The notes under the pieces are model-generated. The model was given only the letters and a program-made list of their open reading frames with translations. It was not told the origin of the DNA and searched no databases. This document shows, piece by piece, positions 43,583-52,560 of a DNA stretch of 64,000 nucleotides (within the stretch, counting starts at the first letter, position 1; each line of letters begins with the position of its first letter). A program made the translations under genes and the position numbers. This stretch comes from Bacillota bacterium (GTDB lineage Bacteria > Bacillota > Clostridia > Clostridiales > Clostridiaceae): contig JAEXLD010000060.1 of NCBI GenBank assembly GCA_023445445.1, positions 1 to 64,000 of the forward strand, in the 5' to 3' direction.

Positions 43583-44950
43583 ATGAGTAATTTAAATGAA
43601 AATAGGTTAAATGAGCACTCAAGTAATTTAGAAAAAAATGAGGCTAAAAATTTTTGGCATGAATCTATAAGGTATATTACATTTGGATTTATGTTTACTT
43701 TAGTTACTTTTAATTTTCTATGGTTGCAATATATTTTGCCATCTTTAGGTGTTTTATTTTTATATATTGGCTTTAGGAAGTTAAGGAATGAAAATAAAGC
43801 TTTTTATGGAGCTTATGTGTTTTCAGTAATAAACTTGATTTATAATATATTAAGTTTGATCTATGTAAATACACCTTTAAATGTTAATTCAAAAAATAGT
43901 AGTATTATGGCTTTTTTCTTAACAATTTTTCAAATAATTTTTCTTATTTTATTTAGAAATGGTATAAGGAATATTATTAATAGAGAAAATATAGAATTGA
44001 AAAAAGATCCTATTTTAGGCCTTATTATATGGAGAATTTTAATTATAGTTATAGCAATAACAGAGTTAGGTGAAATTTGGATTATATTTATTCCAACATT
44101 AATTTATTATTTTTATAGCCTTAAATCTATTAATAAATTAAAATATGAACTTGAAAACATTAGTAATATATCTTCAAAGGAAAATGGGGAAATTAATAAG
44201 AAAACTTTTGCTATTTTCTATGGCGTAGTGTGCCTTTTTACTGTAGGAATTTGTTGCTTATTTTCTAATCATACTAATTTAGAATCTACTGAAATTGTTC
44301 CTGTAAATGAATTTGCTACTAGAAATATGTTAATAGATAATGGAACTCCCATAGAAATAGTTAGAGATATAGTAGATGAAGATATTTCTCTATTAAAAAA
44401 TATTATAAATATTGAAAGCTTTAGTGAAGATTTAACTTTTGAGGATTATTCTAAAACTACTTTAAAAGCAACAAGTATTTTTATTGAATTAGAAGATAAT
44501 GAAATGTACGGAATTGAATATTTTGACTTTGGAGAAGATGGACCTTATTGGCAGGATGGATTTGCAATTAATAACACTTATCACTTAGAACTTATAAATG
44601 GTAGCTTACTATATGAAAGTGAAGGTGTAGATTATTCTGCTAGAATACCTAGATTAAGTGGAGAGTTAATTACAAGCACAGATATATTCGGACAGGAAAT
44701 ACAGGAAAGAAAAATTACAGGAGCTATAAATTATCCACGTAATACAAAGAACCAAAGGGGATATGTTTTTTATAAAATAAATATACCAGAAGGAACTTTA
44801 GTAGGAAATAATATTGTAAATTATATGCATTATAGTCATCCCTTTAGAGTTCCTTATACTGAAATAGAAAAGCAAAATTTGAGTTTTACAAGTAAGTTAA
44901 AGCAACATGGAGGGAATTTTACTACTAAGCTAGGAAAGAGTAATTATTAG
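43583..44950 (+). CDS. Multi-pass membrane protein of unknown function
   Basis: This 455-residue protein is not recognised. After a hydrophilic start, about six hydrophobic segments lie between residues 30 and 195, another at about 210-230 (FAIFYGVVCLFTVGICCLF), and then a C-terminal domain of about 220 residues that is probably extracytoplasmic. That domain ends in a Tyr/Asn-rich region without obvious catalytic motif. The ribosome site is weak (GGGAGA, 12 bases before the ATG), so the start is tentative. It is isolated between two terminators. Confidence 0.6.
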   Translation: MSNLNENRLNEHSSNLEKNEAKNFWHESIRYITFGFMFTLVTFNFLWLQYILPSLGVLFLYIGFRKLRNENKAFYGAYVFSVINLIYNILSLIYVNTPLNVNSKNSSIMAFFLTIFQIIFLILFRNGIRNIINRENIELKKDPILGLIIWRILIIVIAITELGEIWIIFIPTLIYYFYSLKSINKLKYELENISNISSKENGEINKKTFAIFYGVVCLFTVGICCLFSNHTNLESTEIVPVNEFATRNMLIDNGTPIEIVRDIVDEDISLLKNIINIESFSEDLTFEDYSKTTLKATSIFIELEDNEMYGIEYFDFGEDGPYWQDGFAINNTYHLELINGSLLYESEGVDYSARIPRLSGELITSTDIFGQEIQERKITGAINYPRNTKNQRGYVFYKINIPEGTLVGNNIVNYMHYSHPFRVPYTEIEKQNLSFTSKLKQHGGNFTTKLGKSNY

Positions 44951-45012
44951 TGATAATTGTTATATTAAATATAAGATATAAAATTATAAATAAGTATTAA
45001 ATAGAAAAATAA

Positions 45013-45047
45013 AAGCCTAGTATCTACATATTCTAGATACTAGGCTT
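45013..45047. terminator. Perfect 14-bp hairpin terminator
   Basis: AAGCCTAGTATCTA (45013-45026) and its exact reverse complement (45034-45047) enclose 7 bases. The rest of the gap to the DegV gene is AT-rich and holds only that gene's promoter. Confidence 0.7.
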
Positions 45048-45194
45048 AATAATTATCATAAACATCTTATTAAGGTAGAATTTAAATTTATCACATCTAC
45101 AAACAACTAATATTGAAATCAAATATTCCTTAATTAATCTATAGAATTTAATTAAATGTAAATTGAACATAAAATGCTTTGATAGTCAAATCAT

Positions 45195-45223
45195 TTGACA
45201 AGAAAATAAAATGAAGTTATAAT
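45195..45223 (+). promoter_or_regulatory. Consensus sigma-A promoter of the second DegV gene
   Basis: TTGACA (45195-45200) and TATAAT (45218-45223) with an ideal 17-base spacer, 38 bases before the start codon. Confidence 0.85.
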
Positions 45224-45261
45224 ATCAATAAATTTAAATGATATTATAGGAGTTGTATTAT

Positions 45262-46128
45262 ATGAAAATAAAATTAATAACAGATTCAGCTTGTGATTTA
45301 TCTATAGATTATATTAGAAAAAATAATATTCATGTGGCATCATTGATGGTTAACTTAAATGGGGAATTTATAGAAGATGATCTAGGACAAACTTTGTCTC
45401 ATAAAGAGTTTTATAAAGCTGTTAGAGAAGGGGCAATGCCTTCAACTACACAAATTAATGTAGGAACATTTTATGATTTATTTACAGAGTATGTTAGTAA
45501 AGGAGAAACTATTCTATATATAGGAGTATCATCACCTTTAAGTGGAACAATAAGCAGTGCAAACACTGCTAAAAATATGATTTTAGAAGAGTATAAAGAT
45601 GCTAAAATATATATTATAGATTCTTTAAGTGCATCTGTAGGGGAAGGCCTTTTAGTATGTAAGGCAGCTGAAATGATAAAAGATAATAGGGATATAGAAG
45701 AAATAGTAAATACAATAGAAACTACTAAAAGAAAAGTTATTCATGCTATAACAGTAGATGATTTAAATCATCTAAAAAGAGGTGGGCGTATTTCAGGAAC
45801 AGTAGCAGCAGTAGGAGGCATACTTGGCATAAAACCAACTTTAAAAATTGATAGTGAAGGAAAAGTAGTTGCTACAGAAAAAGTTAAAGGAAGAAAAAAA
45901 GCTTTAAAATACCTATTTGAGCAACTGAAAACAAAGGGAGAAGATATAGAAAATCAAAATATATTCATTTGTCATGCAGATTGTATTGAAGATGCATTAG
46001 AATTGAAAAAAATGATACTAGAAGAATATAAGGTTAAAGATATTACTATAAGTTCTATAGGAGCGGTAATTGGAGCTCATGGTGGACCAGGAACTCTTGC
46101 CTTAGTATTTATAGGGACAAACAGATAA
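45262..46128 (+). CDS. DegV-family fatty-acid-binding protein (copy 2)
   Basis: A second DegV/FakB-like protein of 288 residues with LITDSACDLSIDYI, SSPLSGTISSANTA and DLNHLKRGGRISGTVAAVGGI. The ATG at 45262 has an AGGAG site. It resembles the copy at 34.6 kb in overall motifs but is clearly diverged, so the two may bind different acyl chains, as different FakB proteins do. A consensus promoter suggests strong constitutive expression. A terminator follows. Confidence 0.87.
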   Translation: MKIKLITDSACDLSIDYIRKNNIHVASLMVNLNGEFIEDDLGQTLSHKEFYKAVREGAMPSTTQINVGTFYDLFTEYVSKGETILYIGVSSPLSGTISSANTAKNMILEEYKDAKIYIIDSLSASVGEGLLVCKAAEMIKDNRDIEEIVNTIETTKRKVIHAITVDDLNHLKRGGRISGTVAAVGGILGIKPTLKIDSEGKVVATEKVKGRKKALKYLFEQLKTKGEDIENQNIFICHADCIEDALELKKMILEEYKVKDITISSIGAVIGAHGGPGTLALVFIGTNR

Positions 46129-46169
46129 TTAGAATATCATAGATTCTTTACTTTAGGTTCTGAATTTTT

Positions 46170-46201
46170 AAAAAGAGGTTGCTTGGACAGCCTCTTTTTT
46201 A
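46170..46201 (+). terminator. Rho-independent terminator
   Basis: AAAAAGAGG and CCTCTTTTTT form a hairpin with a T run, about 40 bases after the DegV stop. Confidence 0.8.
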
Positions 46202-46319
46202 CTTAACTTTTTATTTACTTTACTTAAACATAGATTTGTTAATATATTTTGGTTCTTATAAATCATTATCAATTTATCTACTTAAGCATATATTAAATTA
46301 AAAGTTAAAAGAAAAACAA

Positions 46320-46348
46320 TTGACAGATATAACCAAAAATAATACAAT
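46320..46348 (+). promoter_or_regulatory. Promoter of the cystine transporter T-box transcript
   Basis: Consensus TTGACA (46320-46325) and TACAAT (46343-46348) with a 17-base spacer. Confidence 0.8.
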
Positions 46349-46354
46349 TAAAAC

Positions 46355-46602
46355 AAACATATCGGAATAGTAGGAAAAGCTGTGATGAAGAAAAGTAATA
46401 TAAATTATAGTTTACAGAGAAAAGGTAAAGCTGAGAGCCTTTAACTGAAATTTATATGAAGTGCCCTTCGGAGTATAAGGTGTGAAATAATAGTATCATC
46501 TTAACGGAATGCCGTTTATAGCATATTAAGTTGGAATTTTATTCAATTAGAGTGGAACCGCGGAGTATACTTCGTCTCTTATTTTTAAGAGGCGATTTTT
46601 TT
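46355..46602 (+). promoter_or_regulatory. T-box leader, cysteine-specific (second copy)
   Basis: The T-box core AGTGGAACCGCGG is at 46551-46563. The terminator TCGTCTCTT (46572-46580) with AAGAGGCGA (46587-46595) ends in a T run. The specifier segment TTATATGAAGTGCCC is identical to the one in front of cysK, placing TGC (Cys) at 46462-46464. It therefore senses uncharged tRNA-Cys and predicts that the ABC importer behind it carries cystine or cysteine. Confidence 0.9.
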
Positions 46603-46625
46603 ATGTTTTTTATGGGGGAATAAGC

Positions 46626-47291
46626 ATGGAATTAGATTTTAAATTTATATCAGAAATTATACCAGTTTTTATTAAAGGTACTATTATGACTTTAAAACTT
46701 GCAATAATATCTATTACTTTATCTATAATAATAGGTATTTTAATAGAACTTGTAAGGTATTTTAATTTAAAGATTTTAAAGGGAATATGTAAAATCTATA
46801 TAGAATTTTCAAGAAACACTCCATTATTAATTCAAGTATTTTTTCTTTATTATGGATTAACTAAGTTTGGGATAAAATTAAGTGGATTTTCATGCGGAGT
46901 AATTGGACTAGCCTTTTTAGGCGGAGCCTACATGGCTGAATCCTTTAGGGGTGGAGTAGATGCAGTTGCAAAAACACAAATAGAAAGTGGGGAAGCTTTA
47001 GGACTTAGTAAGACACAGATATTAATTAACATAGTTTTACCAATTAGTTTTTCTATATCAATTCCATCAATAGTTGCAAATTGTATTTTTTTAGTTAAGG
47101 AAACCTCGATTATTGCATCTATTGCAGTGGCTGAGCTTATGTTTGTTACTAAGGATGTAATAGGTATGTATTATAAAACTAATGAAGCACTAATTCTAGT
47201 AGTTATATTTTATTTTATAGTTTTACTTCCAATATCAATTATTAGTAGGATTATGGAAAGGAGAATAAGGCATGGGGAATTTGGCAGATAA
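46626..47291 (+). CDS. Cystine-type polar amino acid ABC permease 1
   Basis: An inner-membrane subunit of the polar amino acid (PAAT) ABC family; 221 residues and about five helices. The conserved loop ESGEALGLSKTQILINIVLP (equivalent to EAA-G) and the start TIMTLKLAIISITLSIIIGI are typical of the HisM/TcyL type. A GGGGGAA site precedes the ATG, 24 bases after the T-box terminator. The second permease overlaps it by 20 bases. Cystine/cysteine is inferred from the cysteine T-box; nearest biochemical models are TcyABC/TcyL-type systems. Confidence 0.87.
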   Translation: MELDFKFISEIIPVFIKGTIMTLKLAIISITLSIIIGILIELVRYFNLKILKGICKIYIEFSRNTPLLIQVFFLYYGLTKFGIKLSGFSCGVIGLAFLGGAYMAESFRGGVDAVAKTQIESGEALGLSKTQILINIVLPISFSISIPSIVANCIFLVKETSIIASIAVAELMFVTKDVIGMYYKTNEALILVVIFYFIVLLPISIISRIMERRIRHGEFGR

Positions 47292-47946
47292 TAAAATTTT
47301 TAGTATAGATAATTTAAAAAGGCTTATGGAGGGATTAGGAATTACCCTAAACATAGCCTTAGTATCAGTAATTTTATCAACTATTTTAGGTATTATTTTT
47401 GGAATTATCATGACTAGTAAAAAAAGGCCAATTAAAGCTATCTCCTTTATATATCTTGAAAGTATTAGAATAATACCATTAATGGTTTGGTTATTTATTT
47501 TTTATTTTGGAATCCCAACATTATTTAATATTCATTTAGATTCTATTTTAGTTGGGTATATAGTATTTACTCTTTGGGGAACAGCAGAAATTGGAGATTT
47601 GGTAAGGGGTGCAATAACATCTATTCCTAAAATATATTATGAATCTTCAGTAGCTTTATCTTTAAATAAATTTAATACCTATAGATATATAATTATCCCA
47701 ATAAGTATAAGGAGAGTTCTACCAGGAATAATAAATCTTACAACAAGAATGATAAAAACTACTACATTAATGACCTTAATAGGAGCTGTTGACTTAGTTA
47801 AAGTAGGACAACAAATAATTGAAAGATCGATATTAACAGAACCACTAACAGCTTTTTGGATATATGGATTTATGCTAATTATTTATTTTTGTATATGCTT
47901 CCCTATTTCATTAGGAGCAAAGGCCTTAGAAAAGAAATTAAATTAG
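47272..47946 (+). CDS. Cystine-type polar amino acid ABC permease 2
   Basis: The second permease, 224 residues, with MEGLGITLNIALVSVILSTI and SSVALSLNKFNTYRYIIIPI, the position of the EAA loop. It starts inside the upstream gene (20-base overlap), so translation is coupled and a heterodimeric channel is likely. The AAGGAGAATAAGGC stretch serves as ribosome site. The ATPase gene follows 12 bases later. Confidence 0.87.
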   Translation: MGNLADNKIFSIDNLKRLMEGLGITLNIALVSVILSTILGIIFGIIMTSKKRPIKAISFIYLESIRIIPLMVWLFIFYFGIPTLFNIHLDSILVGYIVFTLWGTAEIGDLVRGAITSIPKIYYESSVALSLNKFNTYRYIIIPISIRRVLPGIINLTTRMIKTTTLMTLIGAVDLVKVGQQIIERSILTEPLTAFWIYGFMLIIYFCICFPISLGAKALEKKLN

Positions 47947-47958
47947 GGGGAATAGGTT

Positions 47959-48705
47959 ATGGGTGATGAAATATTATTAAGGGTTAGTAATTTAAAGAAA
48001 AATTTTGATGATATTGAAGTTTTAAAGGGGATAGATTTAGAAATTAAAAAAGGAGAAGTAGTTGTCATACTTGGTCCATCAGGTTGTGGGAAAAGTACTT
48101 TTTTAAGGTGTTTAAACGGTCTAGAAGAAAGAAGTGATGGAAGCATATACCTTGAAGGCTATGGAAATATAGGAGAAGAGATACCTTTTCAAAATATAAG
48201 AGGAATAGTTGGAATGGTTTTTCAAAGCTATGAGCTGTTTCCACATTTAAATGTTATTAATAACATAATGCTAGCACCTCTTAAAGCACAAAATAGAAAA
48301 AAAGAAGAAGTTGAAAAACAAGCAGATGAACTTTTAAATAGAGTAGGTTTATATAATAGAAAGTTTTCTTACCCTAGAGAATTATCTGGAGGTCAAAAAC
48401 AAAGAATTGCAATAGTTAGAGCCTTATGTATGAATCCAGAAATAATGCTCTTTGATGAAGTTACAGCAGCATTAGATCCAGAGATGGTTAGAGAAGTACT
48501 AATGGTTTTATTGGAGCTAGCTAAAAATGGCATGACTATGATTATAGTTACCCATGAACTTGAATTTGCAAAACATGTAGCAGACAAAATAGTATTTATG
48601 GAAGAAGGGAAAATAATTGAGACCTCATCTCCAAAGGAATTTTTTAATAATCCTAAAACAGAAAGAGCAAAAAGCTTTTTAGCTTCATTTGATTTATATA
48701 AATAG
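47959..48705 (+). CDS. ABC transporter ATPase, polar amino acid type
   Basis: The cytoplasmic motor of the cystine-type importer. Walker A is GPSGCGKST, the Q-loop GMVFQSYELFPHL, signature LSGGQKQRIAIVRAL, Walker B IMLFDEVTAALDP and the switch His in VTHELEFAKHVAD. The 248 residues are typical of GlnQ/TcyN-type ATPases. A GGGGGAA site precedes the ATG. The order permease-permease-ATPase-binding protein is co-transcribed from the T-box. Confidence 0.93.
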   Translation: MGDEILLRVSNLKKNFDDIEVLKGIDLEIKKGEVVVILGPSGCGKSTFLRCLNGLEERSDGSIYLEGYGNIGEEIPFQNIRGIVGMVFQSYELFPHLNVINNIMLAPLKAQNRKKEEVEKQADELLNRVGLYNRKFSYPRELSGGQKQRIAIVRALCMNPEIMLFDEVTAALDPEMVREVLMVLLELAKNGMTMIIVTHELEFAKHVADKIVFMEEGKIIETSSPKEFFNNPKTERAKSFLASFDLYK

Positions 48706-48732
48706 AATTTAATAAAGGAAGGTGTAAATAAT

Positions 48733-49560
48733 ATGAAAAAATTTTTATCAATGATTTTAACAATTGTACTAGCTTTAGGGATTTTAGCAGGATGTGGAGA
48801 AAAGACAAATGAAAATAAATCAACAATAGAAAAGATAAAGACTGAGGGAAAAATTAGAATAGGCGTATTTAGTGATAAGCCACCTTTTGGATATGTAGAT
48901 GAAAAAGGTGCAAATCAAGGATTTGATGTGTTTCTGGCAAAGAGAATAGCAAAAGATTTACTGGGTGATGAAAATAAGATTGAATTTGTATTAGTTGAAG
49001 CTGCTAATAGAGTAGAATATTTGCAATCAAATAAAGTTGATATAATATTAGCTAACTTTACAGTTACTCCAGAAAGAAAAGAAAAAGTAGATTTTGCAAA
49101 TCCATATATGAAGGTTGCTTTAGGAGTTGTATCTCCTGATGGATCTCCAATAAAAACAGTGGAGGACTTAAAGGGGAAAAAATTATTAGTTAATAAGGGA
49201 ACTACAGCAGAAAGCTATTTTACAAAAAATTATCCAGATATTGAATTAGTTAAATTTGAACAAAATACAGAAACCTTTGCAGCTTTAAAGGATGGCAGAG
49301 GAGATGCTTTAGCTCACGATAATACATTACTTTTTGCATGGGCAAAAGAAAATCCAGGATATACAACTTTTATTTCAACCTTAGGAGATGAAGATACTAT
49401 TGCTCCAGCAGTTAAAAAAGGAGATAAAGAGTTATTAGAATGGGTAAATACAGAAATAAATACTTTAATTAAAGAAGGATTCTTTAAAGATGCTTTTGAT
49501 AAAACTTTAGCTCCAGCTTATGGAGATACTGTAAAGCCAGAATCAGTAATATTTAACTAA
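48733..49560 (+). CDS. Amino-acid-binding lipoprotein of the cystine-type importer
   Basis: A family 3 solute-binding protein, 275 residues. The signal peptide ends in LGILAGC, with lipidated Cys at about residue 21. The GKIRIGVFSDKPPFGYVDEKG start, ANFTVTPERKEKVDFANPYM and GTTAESYFTKNYP motifs are typical of cystine/Glu/Gln binders. An AAGGAAGGTG site precedes. It is the last gene of the T-box operon. The cystine ligand is inferred from regulation and not from visible ligand residues. Confidence 0.9.
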   Translation: MKKFLSMILTIVLALGILAGCGEKTNENKSTIEKIKTEGKIRIGVFSDKPPFGYVDEKGANQGFDVFLAKRIAKDLLGDENKIEFVLVEAANRVEYLQSNKVDIILANFTVTPERKEKVDFANPYMKVALGVVSPDGSPIKTVEDLKGKKLLVNKGTTAESYFTKNYPDIELVKFEQNTETFAALKDGRGDALAHDNTLLFAWAKENPGYTTFISTLGDEDTIAPAVKKGDKELLEWVNTEINTLIKEGFFKDAFDKTLAPAYGDTVKPESVIFN

Positions 49561-49643
49561 CTTTATAATTTGTAATAAATATTGTGCTAAAAGATATTAA
49601 TAAATAATAATATATAATAATAGTATTTTTGTGGGAGAGTAAT

Positions 49644-50237
49644 ATGCCTAGAACCTATTCTTATTCAGCAGATTTTGATAGTGAAACAGAAAGACTTTTT
49701 AAAGATGCTGTGTTTCTTGGAGAAGGTCATAATGGGATAGTTTATGAGCTACCTAATAATAAGGCAATTAAGATTTTTCAAGAAGCAAAATGTTGCAAGG
49801 AAGAAGGGGAAATTCTAAAAAGGGTAAGCAAATCTAAGTATTTTCCAAAAGTCTATAATATAGGAAAGTTTTATATTGTAAGAGATAAAATACAAGGGAA
49901 CAGGCTAGATACCTATATTAAGAAAAAGGGATTTAGCTATGAAATTTCAGAGGGTTTATATAATCTATTAACAGAGTTTAAAAGACTCAAGTTTACTAAA
50001 ATAGATGCTAGGTGTAGAGATATTTATATATCTGATAAAAAGGAAATAATGGTTATAGATCCTAAGCAATGTTATAGTAAAAAAGTTAATTATCCAAGGC
50101 ACTTAATGAAGGGTTTAGAAAAGGCAGGAGTATTAGAGAGTTTTTTTGAGGACCTTAGAATAATAAATAAAAAATCTGCTATAGAGTGGGAAAAAAGATA
50201 TAAACAATATTTACAAAATAAGGAATACCCTTTATGA
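49644..50237 (+). CDS. Small protein-kinase-like protein
   Basis: A 197-residue cytoplasmic protein with a minimal eukaryotic-type kinase fold: a glycine-rich loop LGEGHNGIVYEL, the ATP lysine in KAIKIFQEAK, a hinge IVRDKIQGNRLDTYI, a catalytic-loop equivalent at IDARCRDIYIS, and a metal-binding DPK motif (MVIDPKQC) in place of DFG. It is reminiscent of the YrzF/lipopolysaccharide-kinase-like group. Bacteria use such folds for Ser/Thr or small-molecule phosphorylation, and the target here is unknown. The ATG at 49644 follows GGGAGAG. It is monocistronic. Confidence 0.7.
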   Translation: MPRTYSYSADFDSETERLFKDAVFLGEGHNGIVYELPNNKAIKIFQEAKCCKEEGEILKRVSKSKYFPKVYNIGKFYIVRDKIQGNRLDTYIKKKGFSYEISEGLYNLLTEFKRLKFTKIDARCRDIYISDKKEIMVIDPKQCYSKKVNYPRHLMKGLEKAGVLESFFEDLRIINKKSAIEWEKRYKQYLQNKEYPL

Positions 50238-50239
50238 AG

Positions 50240-50272
50240 GGATGAAGAGAGTCTAATAGGCTCTTTTTTTAT
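50240..50272 (+). terminator. Terminator of the kinase-like gene
   Basis: AAGAGAGTC pairs with GGCTCTTTT over a short loop, followed by a T run. Confidence 0.7.
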
Positions 50273-50415
50273 ACCATCAATTAAGGTATTACTTCATTGC
50301 TCTTAATACGCTTTATAGAGCTATTTTCAAAAAAAAGTAATTTATACTAAAATGTGTGTAGTTTTTAAGTCTAATTAATGTTGATTAATTGAACAAAAAT
50401 TGAACCTAATAAGCG

Positions 50416-50444
50416 TTGAAAACGGTTAAAAAATGTTATATTAT
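50416..50444 (+). promoter_or_regulatory. PTS operon promoter overlapped by a cre-like site
   Basis: TTGAAA (50416-50421) and TATTAT (50439-50444) are 17 bases apart. The -35 region is embedded in TGAAAACGGTTAAA (50417-50430), which matches the CcpA cre consensus TGWAANCGNTNWCA at 13 of 14 positions, the near-final C being A. CcpA would repress when glucose is present. About 200 bases upstream hold the preceding terminator and AT-rich sequence only. Confidence 0.65.
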
Positions 50445-50485
50445 CTAGATGTGGTTAATATTGTAATTCAAAGGGGGTGAATATT

Positions 50486-50929
50486 TTGCTAAAGGATATT
50501 ACCAATGAAAAGTTGATGAAATTAAATATTGAAGCAAAGGACTGGGAGGATGCAGTTCGTCAATCTGCACAACCTCTTATAGATGAAGGTAAGATTAAGC
50601 AGTCTTATGTTGAAGATATGATTTCTGGTGTGAAGGAGGTTGGACCATATATTGTTTTAACAAAGCACGTCGCATTTCCTCATGCTAGACCAGAAAAAGG
50701 CGCTTTAGAAAATGCTATCGGAATTGCTACACTGGCTAACCCAGTAGAATTTGGAAACAAAGACAACGATCCAGTTAAATATCTCTTTTGTCTGAGTGCT
50801 ATAGATAACAACCAACATATAAATGCACTTTCAGAACTTGCTGGTATGATTGAAGACCAGGAGTTTTTCAAGGTATTGGACACTGCAAAATCTACACAAG
50901 ATATTATGAATTATATTATTAATAAATAA
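50486..50929 (+). CDS. PTS EIIA component, Ula/Sga (ascorbate) or mannitol type
   Basis: A cytoplasmic phosphocarrier of the PTS, 147 residues. The active-site His66 lies in VAFPHARPEKGALENAIGIA, and the FGNKDNDPVKYLFCLSAID segment is typical of the SgaA/mannitol EIIA superfamily. TTG at 50486 is preferred as start because AAGGGGGTG precedes it at seven bases; the GTG at 50477 is inside that site. Its sequence is strikingly similar to the C-terminal EIIA domain of the regulator at 56.2 kb. First gene of the cre-controlled operon. Confidence 0.87.
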   Translation: MLKDITNEKLMKLNIEAKDWEDAVRQSAQPLIDEGKIKQSYVEDMISGVKEVGPYIVLTKHVAFPHARPEKGALENAIGIATLANPVEFGNKDNDPVKYLFCLSAIDNNQHINALSELAGMIEDQEFFKVLDTAKSTQDIMNYIINK

Positions 50930-50942
50930 AGGAGATGTAATT

Positions 50943-51227
50943 ATGTACAAGGCTTTAGTTTGCTGCCGTGCTGGTATGGGAAGTAGTATGCTTTTAAAGA
51001 TAAAAGCAGATCAAGTTATTAATGAAAACAATTTTCCAATAGTTACAGAACACGGTAATTTAGATTCTTTAATAGGATTTAATGGTGATTTAGTTATCAC
51101 CATGGATGATTTGTCTAACGAATTAAAAGACAAGGTTCCATATACTTTAGGAATTCGCAATATTATGGACAAAGTAGAAATGAAAGCTAAAATGGAAGAA
51201 TTTTTAGCTAGCAGAGAAGGTAAGTAA
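50943..51227 (+). CDS. PTS EIIB component, Ula/Sga family
   Basis: A 94-residue phosphocarrier that receives phosphate from EIIA. The P-loop LVCCRAGMGSSMLLKIK places the active cysteine at residue 8. It has the length and fold signature of SgaB/UlaB and lies between the EIIA and EIIC genes, 13 bases after EIIA. AAAGGAGATG precedes the ATG. Confidence 0.9.
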   Translation: MYKALVCCRAGMGSSMLLKIKADQVINENNFPIVTEHGNLDSLIGFNGDLVITMDDLSNELKDKVPYTLGIRNIMDKVEMKAKMEEFLASREGK

Positions 51228-51250
51228 AAAAAGAAAAAGGGGGAGAAAAA

Positions 51251-52534
51251 ATGTTAGACGCTTTATTAGCACAATCACGTAATACTGCACTAATTATGGG
51301 ATTAATAGCCTTTATAGGATTAATGCTACAGAAAAAATCTGCTACTGATGTTGTTAGTGGAACAATGAAAACAGTAATTGGATTTATGGTGTTTAATATA
51401 GGTTCTGGTGCAATGTCCACAGTTGTTTCAAAGTTTACAGAACTATTTAACACAGCTTTTGGAATTGAGGGGGTTACAACTCAGGTTGAGGTTGCTACAG
51501 GGTTAGCATTAAATACCTACGGTACAGAAGTGGCAATGGTTATGCTTCTTGGATTTATAATGAATTTAATATTTGCTAAATTTACTAAGTTTAAAGCTAT
51601 TTTCTTAACTGGACAACACTTTTTATATTTTGCATGTGTTCTTGCATTAGTATTTATAGCTAATGGAATGCCAACAGTAGTTACTGTAATCGCTGGTGGT
51701 ATATTACTAGGGTTATGTGGTGCTGCATTACCTACCTTATGTCAGCCTTTTATGAACAAGATAACTGGGGCAGACAACCTAGCTATGGGACACTTTAACT
51801 GCGTTGGTTATGCATTCTCTGGATATGTTGGAAAATTAATAGGTAAAATGGGTTCTGGAAAAGAACATAAAGATGCAAGTGATATTAAAATGCCTAAGTT
51901 CTTCGAAATGTTTAGAGACTTCATCTTCTCAGTTGCTTTATTCATGGTAGTATTATTCTACATAGCAGTAATTGCTTGTGTAGTTAATGGAAAAATGGAT
52001 GTAATAAAAGAGTCTGCTGGAAACGATATTTGGTTTATATATCCATTCTTACAAGGATTACAGTTTGCTGCTGGTATGAGCGTATTGATTTACGGTGTTC
52101 GTCAGTTCATTGCTGAAATTACAGCTGCATTCGTAGCTATTTCTGAAAAGTATATACCAAATTCTAAGCCTGCAGTTGACTGTCCAGCAATATTCCCATT
52201 TGCACCAACTGCTGTATTAATAGGTTTTGTTGGAGCATTCCTAGGTGGACTTGCTGCTATGGGATTAATGGTAGCATTTGATAGTAGTGTTATTATGATT
52301 CCAGCAGCTGGTATATGCTTCTTCTCTGGTGGAACCTGTGGTATTTTTGGTAATGCTTATGGTGGTTGGAAGGGTGCTTTATTAGGCTCATTCATCGTAG
52401 GTATGGCATTAACCGGCTTACCATTAATTCTATACCCAGCTTTTGCACAACTTGGAATCGCAGGAGCATCATTCCCTAATGTTGACTATAACATTATCGG
52501 ATCAATAGTTAACTGGATTTTAGGATTATTTTAG
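51251..52534 (+). CDS. PTS EIIC component, Ula/Sga (ascorbate) family
   Basis: The membrane translocator, 427 residues and about ten to eleven hydrophobic segments. It begins with SRNTALIMGLIAFIGLMLQKKS and contains GHFNCVGYAFSGYVGKLIG and PAVDCPAIFPFAPTAVLIGF, typical of UlaA-type EIIC. The family is named for ascorbate, but close relatives carry other sugar derivatives. A GGGGGAGA site precedes. A strong terminator follows, so downstream genes are probably expressed at lower level. It imports and phosphorylates an unknown substrate. Confidence 0.88.
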   Translation: MLDALLAQSRNTALIMGLIAFIGLMLQKKSATDVVSGTMKTVIGFMVFNIGSGAMSTVVSKFTELFNTAFGIEGVTTQVEVATGLALNTYGTEVAMVMLLGFIMNLIFAKFTKFKAIFLTGQHFLYFACVLALVFIANGMPTVVTVIAGGILLGLCGAALPTLCQPFMNKITGADNLAMGHFNCVGYAFSGYVGKLIGKMGSGKEHKDASDIKMPKFFEMFRDFIFSVALFMVVLFYIAVIACVVNGKMDVIKESAGNDIWFIYPFLQGLQFAAGMSVLIYGVRQFIAEITAAFVAISEKYIPNSKPAVDCPAIFPFAPTAVLIGFVGAFLGGLAAMGLMVAFDSSVIMIPAAGICFFSGGTCGIFGNAYGGWKGALLGSFIVGMALTGLPLILYPAFAQLGIAGASFPNVDYNIIGSIVNWILGLF

Positions 52535-52560
52535 ATTTATCTCTTAATTAGTTAAGAGTT

